Shown one piece after another: positions 59,922 through 64,000 of a stretch of DNA of 64,000 nucleotides (the first letter of the stretch is position 1; every line of letters begins with the position of its first letter). Source of the stretch: Gossypium raimondii (lineage: Eukaryota > Streptophyta > Magnoliopsida > Malvales > Malvaceae); contig NC_068569.1 of assembly GCF_025698545.1 (NCBI RefSeq), positions 20,088,001-20,152,000 on the forward strand. Direction: 5' to 3'. The notes under the pieces were generated by a model. The model ran no database searches and was not told the DNA's origin. It saw nothing but the letters and a program-made list of their open reading frames with translations. Both the position numbers and the translations under genes were made by a program.

Positions 59922-62900
59922 CTACTCCGGAAACGGGATGTCAGCCAAATCCTGTCTGTAAGGAGCAACGTCAACTTGGAAGGACACGTCGGGTTTGGCA
60001 AGCCCACTTTCCATCCGGCTTTGCGCTGCTGGGTCGACATTCTTTTCGGGTTCGATATATGTCACGACTGTATCTTTTCGGAAGGTTAGATAGATGACTG
60101 CCAAAACGTAGATCGCCATTAGAGGAAACACTACGATTCCTATGAACACATTCCCCACTTTCGGCATATCATTGTGAATCAACCAATCTACGAAGGCCGT
60201 CGTCAGGTAATAGACGTTGATGCCTATGATTCCAATTCCTAAAATCCATGAAATCACAATGATCTGCAAGCACCCATCAAAGTATAAAATAACGTTTTAG
60301 ACCCTGGAACTTCAAGTTCATCCCACATGGTCTAATGCGCCACGTCAATATTTTATGTAATAGTATTAGCTCATTAAAAACACTGGTTGAGCTGACTACT
60401 TACGATTATGGAGTTCTTATATGGTCCCATCTTGGTTGAGCTGCTACTGAATTTAAGTAGTGGGATCAAAGCAAATGGTAGCTCAAATGAAAGGATCATC
60501 TGCAAAATCAATCATGAAACTACAATCACTTTACCTCAAATAAATCACAGAATCGTGATGGTGTTTTTATAAAGATCAAAATCATAAAAAAATTATTGTA
60601 ATATCAATAAATCAATGTTGGATATTTTCTTACGGATGCAATGATGATTAGTCGACCGGCCCCTTGAGATCCACCGATGATGGACACAATAAGACTAGGT
60701 GTAATGGCAATACACCTAGTCATCAAATTTCTCACCCATTTCTTCATTTTAAGATTCAAAAAACCCTGACATAAATGAAAATCAATATATTAACGAAGAC
60801 TAGTTAATAACTACTAATTAAGGTGATCATAAATATACTTTTTTTGTTTGAGCAAAACCTGCATGATAAATTGTCCTGCATAAGTGCCTGTAATGGTAGA
60901 GCTTTGCCCCGAGGCAAGAAGTGCAATGGCATAAAGGGTTGAGCTTGATTTTCCCAACACATTCTGCAATAGCCAAAAATCATAGATTTTGGGATTGTCA
61001 ATTGGGAATATTATTAGCCTTCAAACTTCATATATTTTTTTGGTTTATGGTAATGAATATTAACGAGGTAGTAAATTGGGACCTGAAGTAGAAAAGAAGC
61101 AGAGTTGAGGTTGAGATCGTTGCAACGATGGTGGTCATCGCTGGAGAGATTATCGGCGGAGCAAACGGCGCCCGAAACCGAGACAACAGCTATGTTGATC
61201 AAAAGAGCCACCAACAAGGCAAAGCCGCTCTCTATCAGGAAATATCTACAAGCATCCTGATTATCACAATGTAAACAACGTACGCCAAATGCTTAGTGGT
61301 TAGCACAATAAGGGAAAGAAAACGAATAGATCATAACTAAATTAAGCATTGCAATTACTATATTGTTGTTTAATTTGCGTATTTGGACTTACGTTGACGC
61401 CACGAACAGAGTTGGGTACTTTTCTGGAGAGCACCAGCGCTGAATGGAGAAACAAATTGTGCCTGTTCACATTATTTTGCAGTTAAAACAACTCCCACAA
61501 TATTAAACTTATTGTTTATTTTTATCAATTTAATTATAATTTTGATCATATATATATATATATATATTTCTTTTTGACACAATGTCTAAAACTACCAATA
61601 GCTCCTGCCCAACCCATAAATAGGAGGATAATACGTTTCAGATCATGCACTCAAACCCACGTCCTCCTACATTAGCAACAATGCCCATGTCAATCGAGCT
61701 AAGACTCAATCGGCAATATTAATTTCTTTTTTGTGAATTACAAGAGGAGAACAAAACTCTAACAACAACACGATTTAGGGCTTTTGAGAAGTTCTTTAGA
61801 AAAGTTTAGTTTAAGATTTAAATATTTAGTATTGCTGTCAAAAAATGTCTTTGAGAAATAAAATGTTTATTTTAGACATAGTATTATAAAGTAACAAATA
61901 AATATTTAAATTAGTTAATATTATGATATCTTAGTAACAACATATAAAATAGCTTATTATAATTTGTTGTTATTATTTTAATATATGAAAAATAAATTCT
62001 AAACATTTTTAAGCAAGAATTATTATTAGAATTTAATTATTGGATAATTATTGGTTACCCAATATCTTAATCCAAAATTTAGGAAGTTATTTAGCAATTA
62101 ACTATTCTCTTATTATTATGTGACAACATTTATAATTTCCTATAAAAATTAGATTACAAAATCATTTTATTAACCTTGACATCAAAGTGTTACTGTGTAG
62201 GTGTTTAAAGTAAGGCGATGTTTGGAGAAACAAATATAAAAATAATCATTGCGTACGGCATAACGAGGGCACCCAAGAGGGCAATGGCATCAGCAGTGGC
62301 ATCTTGGCCGGCAAGCTTAGGCACAAACATGCCCTTAATGACACCAGAAGCTGGGGGCTTTACGTAATTCATTTCCCCAAAGAAACAACCAGCCATTACA
62401 AACACCAGCACTGCTATCAGCATTTCCAGCTTCCTCACCTTTTTTCATTAACACAAAATAGATATAACGACAGCATTTTCGTTTGAAAATAACTTAATAA
62501 TCACAGCAAAGTATGGTCATCAACTGCAAGTTGTATGAAAATGTGAAATTAAAAATTTAAAAATATCATAAAATATCTGCAGTAAGGCTTATCAAGATAA
62601 TCTAAAGTAATCATATGCTTATCCATTTTGATCATAGTCATCAAGGTATAAAATATACATATCAATGTACTTAGTTTATTTCCATGAAACAAATAATGTA
62701 ATTTGACTTTATATTATAGTGAGAATAGCTTAAAATAATAAAATACCCCATATCTTTGCAGGCCAAGGAGGAGGAGAGTGCTTAAACCAGTGCAAAGAAC
62801 TCCAACCCACACTGGGATGTTAAACAGTATATTTAGTGCAAAGGCTGTCCCAATAACTGCAACAAATATATACAACTAAATGCATGAAAACACACCTTGA

Positions 62901-63861
62901 ACATTCATTATGATTTATGCATAAATTTTGTTTATTTATTTATTTCTTCATGTATATTTATGTTGGTCTTGAGTTATATTTGCATGTAGCTGAAGTTAAA
63001 TTAGTCATCAATTTGATAACTGATATAATTATAATAAAAAAAGAAAAACCTTCAGGTATATCAGCGGCAATGACAGCAATTTCTGCAAGTAACCATAGGC
63101 AATACTTGATCAACTTTGGGTACTCAGCCTTACACAGTTCTGATAAGTGCTTGCCTGAAACAAACAAGCAAACGTAATTTAATTAAGTTAATTATATCAA
63201 AATGAAAGAAGATATAATAAGACTATAAGATCATTATTTACCAGTGCTGACTCCAAGGTTAGCAGCAAGAGATTGGATTATGAGAGCAAAGACTAAGCCG
63301 ATTAACACCACCCAAAGCAGCTGAAAAAAATTATGTACTGCTAACATTAAGAACATATAAACAAGGCTTTGTCTTTTTTTGGTTTCCCTCTTTAATTTAC
63401 CTCATATCCATGGTTAGCTCCAGCTTGAAGATCAGTTTCCACTGTGACATGAAAGTGACACCATACCAGATGATGATCAGAAGTTGCAGAAAAAGAAATA
63501 AAGATTGGTGGAGAGGTACGTAAGGGGGGTGACTTACGGTTGCCAGGATCGAGGTAAGCTAGTGAGACCAGGAAACCAGGGCCTACAAATGATAGAAACT
63601 TTTTCCATCCAGGTTTCTATACATCACAAAACCATATGAATAATCCACATGAGACATATCTATGTAAAATTCAGAAAAGAAATGGCAAGGAACCTCGTGA
63701 TTATTTGGGTGATCAATATCATGATGATGATGAAGATTGGGGAAGGAGAGTGGGGTGGTTCCTTGGACATTGATAGCAGTTATGCAGTTATTTCTTCCTA
63801 CATCCCATGATTCAGGAACTGCAACTTCACTCTCTTGCTGTTGCTGCTGCAAATTTCTCAT
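59922..63861 (-). CDS. NRAMP family divalent metal transporter (NRAMP1/6 type)
   Basis: Thirteen exons, in order and partly approximate: 63694-63861, 63538-63616, 63401-63441, 63242-63320, 63049-63156, 62751-62860, 62260-62440, 61406-61462, 61082-61255, 60862-60964, 60634-60767, 60404-60500, 59922-60263. NRAMPs are proton-coupled importers of Mn, Fe and related metals in plasma or endosomal membranes. The metal-binding motifs are intact: DPGN in helix 1 and MPHN in helix 6, the latter rebuilt across the 62260/61462 splice. Other family blocks are [37 protein letters not shown] (the consensus transport motif) and [17 protein letters not shown]. The cytosolic N-terminus of about 56 residues has a polyglutamine run and a His/Asp cluster ([15 protein letters not shown]). 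The tail ends [11 protein letters not shown]. Subgroup assignment is by resemblance. A SINE sits in the 61463-62259 intron. No lesion seen. Confidence 0.93.
61571..61714 (-). mobile_element. tRNA-derived SINE, copy D (best preserved)
   Basis: On the minus strand: GCCGATTGAGTCTTAGCTCG, where TTAGCTCGATTGAC fits a pol III A box, followed about 30 bases on by GTGGGTTTGAGTGCA, which fits a B box. The body then reads GGTTGGGCAGGAGC and the copy ends TAGACATTGTGTCAAAAAG, next to an AT repeat at 61548-61567. It lies in an intron of the NRAMP gene, in the gene's own orientation. A tRNA-like head with a non-tRNA tail makes it a SINE, not a tRNA gene. Confidence 0.75.
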
Positions 63862-63941
63862 CTCTGTCTCTCAGTCTTTAATATTTAATTTACCGTGTAT
63901 TGTATGGATGGACACAGGGATTGAAGAAACCGAAAGAGTAC

Positions 63942-63949
63942 TTATATAG
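63942..63949 (-). promoter_or_regulatory. TATA box of the NRAMP gene
   Basis: The minus strand reads CTATATAAG, a near-perfect TATA box about 85 bases upstream of the ATG at 63861. This implies a leader of roughly 50 bases. Confidence 0.6.
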
Positions 63950-64000
63950 AAGAATGTGTGAAATCCATCGAACAAAAAGACGACATAGCAGCTCATGTTT

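Noticed and set aside
61571-61714. Possible tRNA gene on the minus strand
   Set aside because: A- and B-box-like sequences are present, but no cloverleaf arms fit. The same sequence recurs with a common non-tRNA body, so it is a SINE.
1-64000. CRISPR array, prokaryotic operon or integrated virus
   Set aside because: No regularly spaced repeats, no bacterial gene style and no viral protein signatures. The reverse-transcriptase-related sequence is a plant LINE.

Overview
The window is nuclear DNA of a eudicot plant. It is AT-rich, its genes are split by short GT-AG introns, and every recognisable protein is of plant type. The intergenic DNA is full of small non-autonomous transposons. The style of these repeats would fit Malvaceae such as cotton, but that is an impression from memory and not proven here. 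No prokaryotic, organellar, viral or CRISPR-like content was seen.

Layout from left to right. First comes a 5'-truncated SEC24-like remnant (267-996, -) and an intronless RING-H2 gene (1465-2190, -). Next are a 531-bp hAT-type MITE with a perfect 8-bp target duplication and a two-exon HSP40-type gene without a J domain (4666-5899, -). A large KIN-7 kinesin gene of at least 25 exons follows (about 8022-20658, -). A transposon-rich interval (20.7-28.2 kb) holds a second hAT MITE, a SINE and a Pack-MULE-like element carrying a plant-mobile-domain fragment. RFC3 (28260-32071, +, nine exons) and CSI3 (33758-41534, -, six coding exons) lie tail to tail.

Beyond another repeat-rich interval (42.7-48.5 kb) are a BIG BROTHER-like RING-H2 gene (48540-49178, -), a small plant-specific Cys/Arg-rich membrane protein (50308-51301, -), OGG1 (53772-55924, -), a decayed LINE (57.1-59.3 kb, +) and a 13-exon NRAMP metal transporter (59922-63861, -).

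The genes do not form one pathway. They cover DNA replication (RFC3), oxidative DNA repair (OGG1), microtubule transport (KIN-7), cellulose synthase/microtubule coupling (CSI3), ubiquitination (two RING-H2 proteins), chaperone function and metal uptake. From memory, KIN-7, RFC3, CSI3 and OGG1 have Arabidopsis relatives at two duplicated chromosome 1 segments (around At1g21700 and At1g77460), so the window may keep an ancestral gene order. I found no convincing undescribed multi-gene system. The most unusual items are the transposon with the captured gene fragment, the four-copy SINE family, the in-frame 30-bp repeat at the kinesin C-terminus, and the unnamed Cys/Arg-rich membrane protein.
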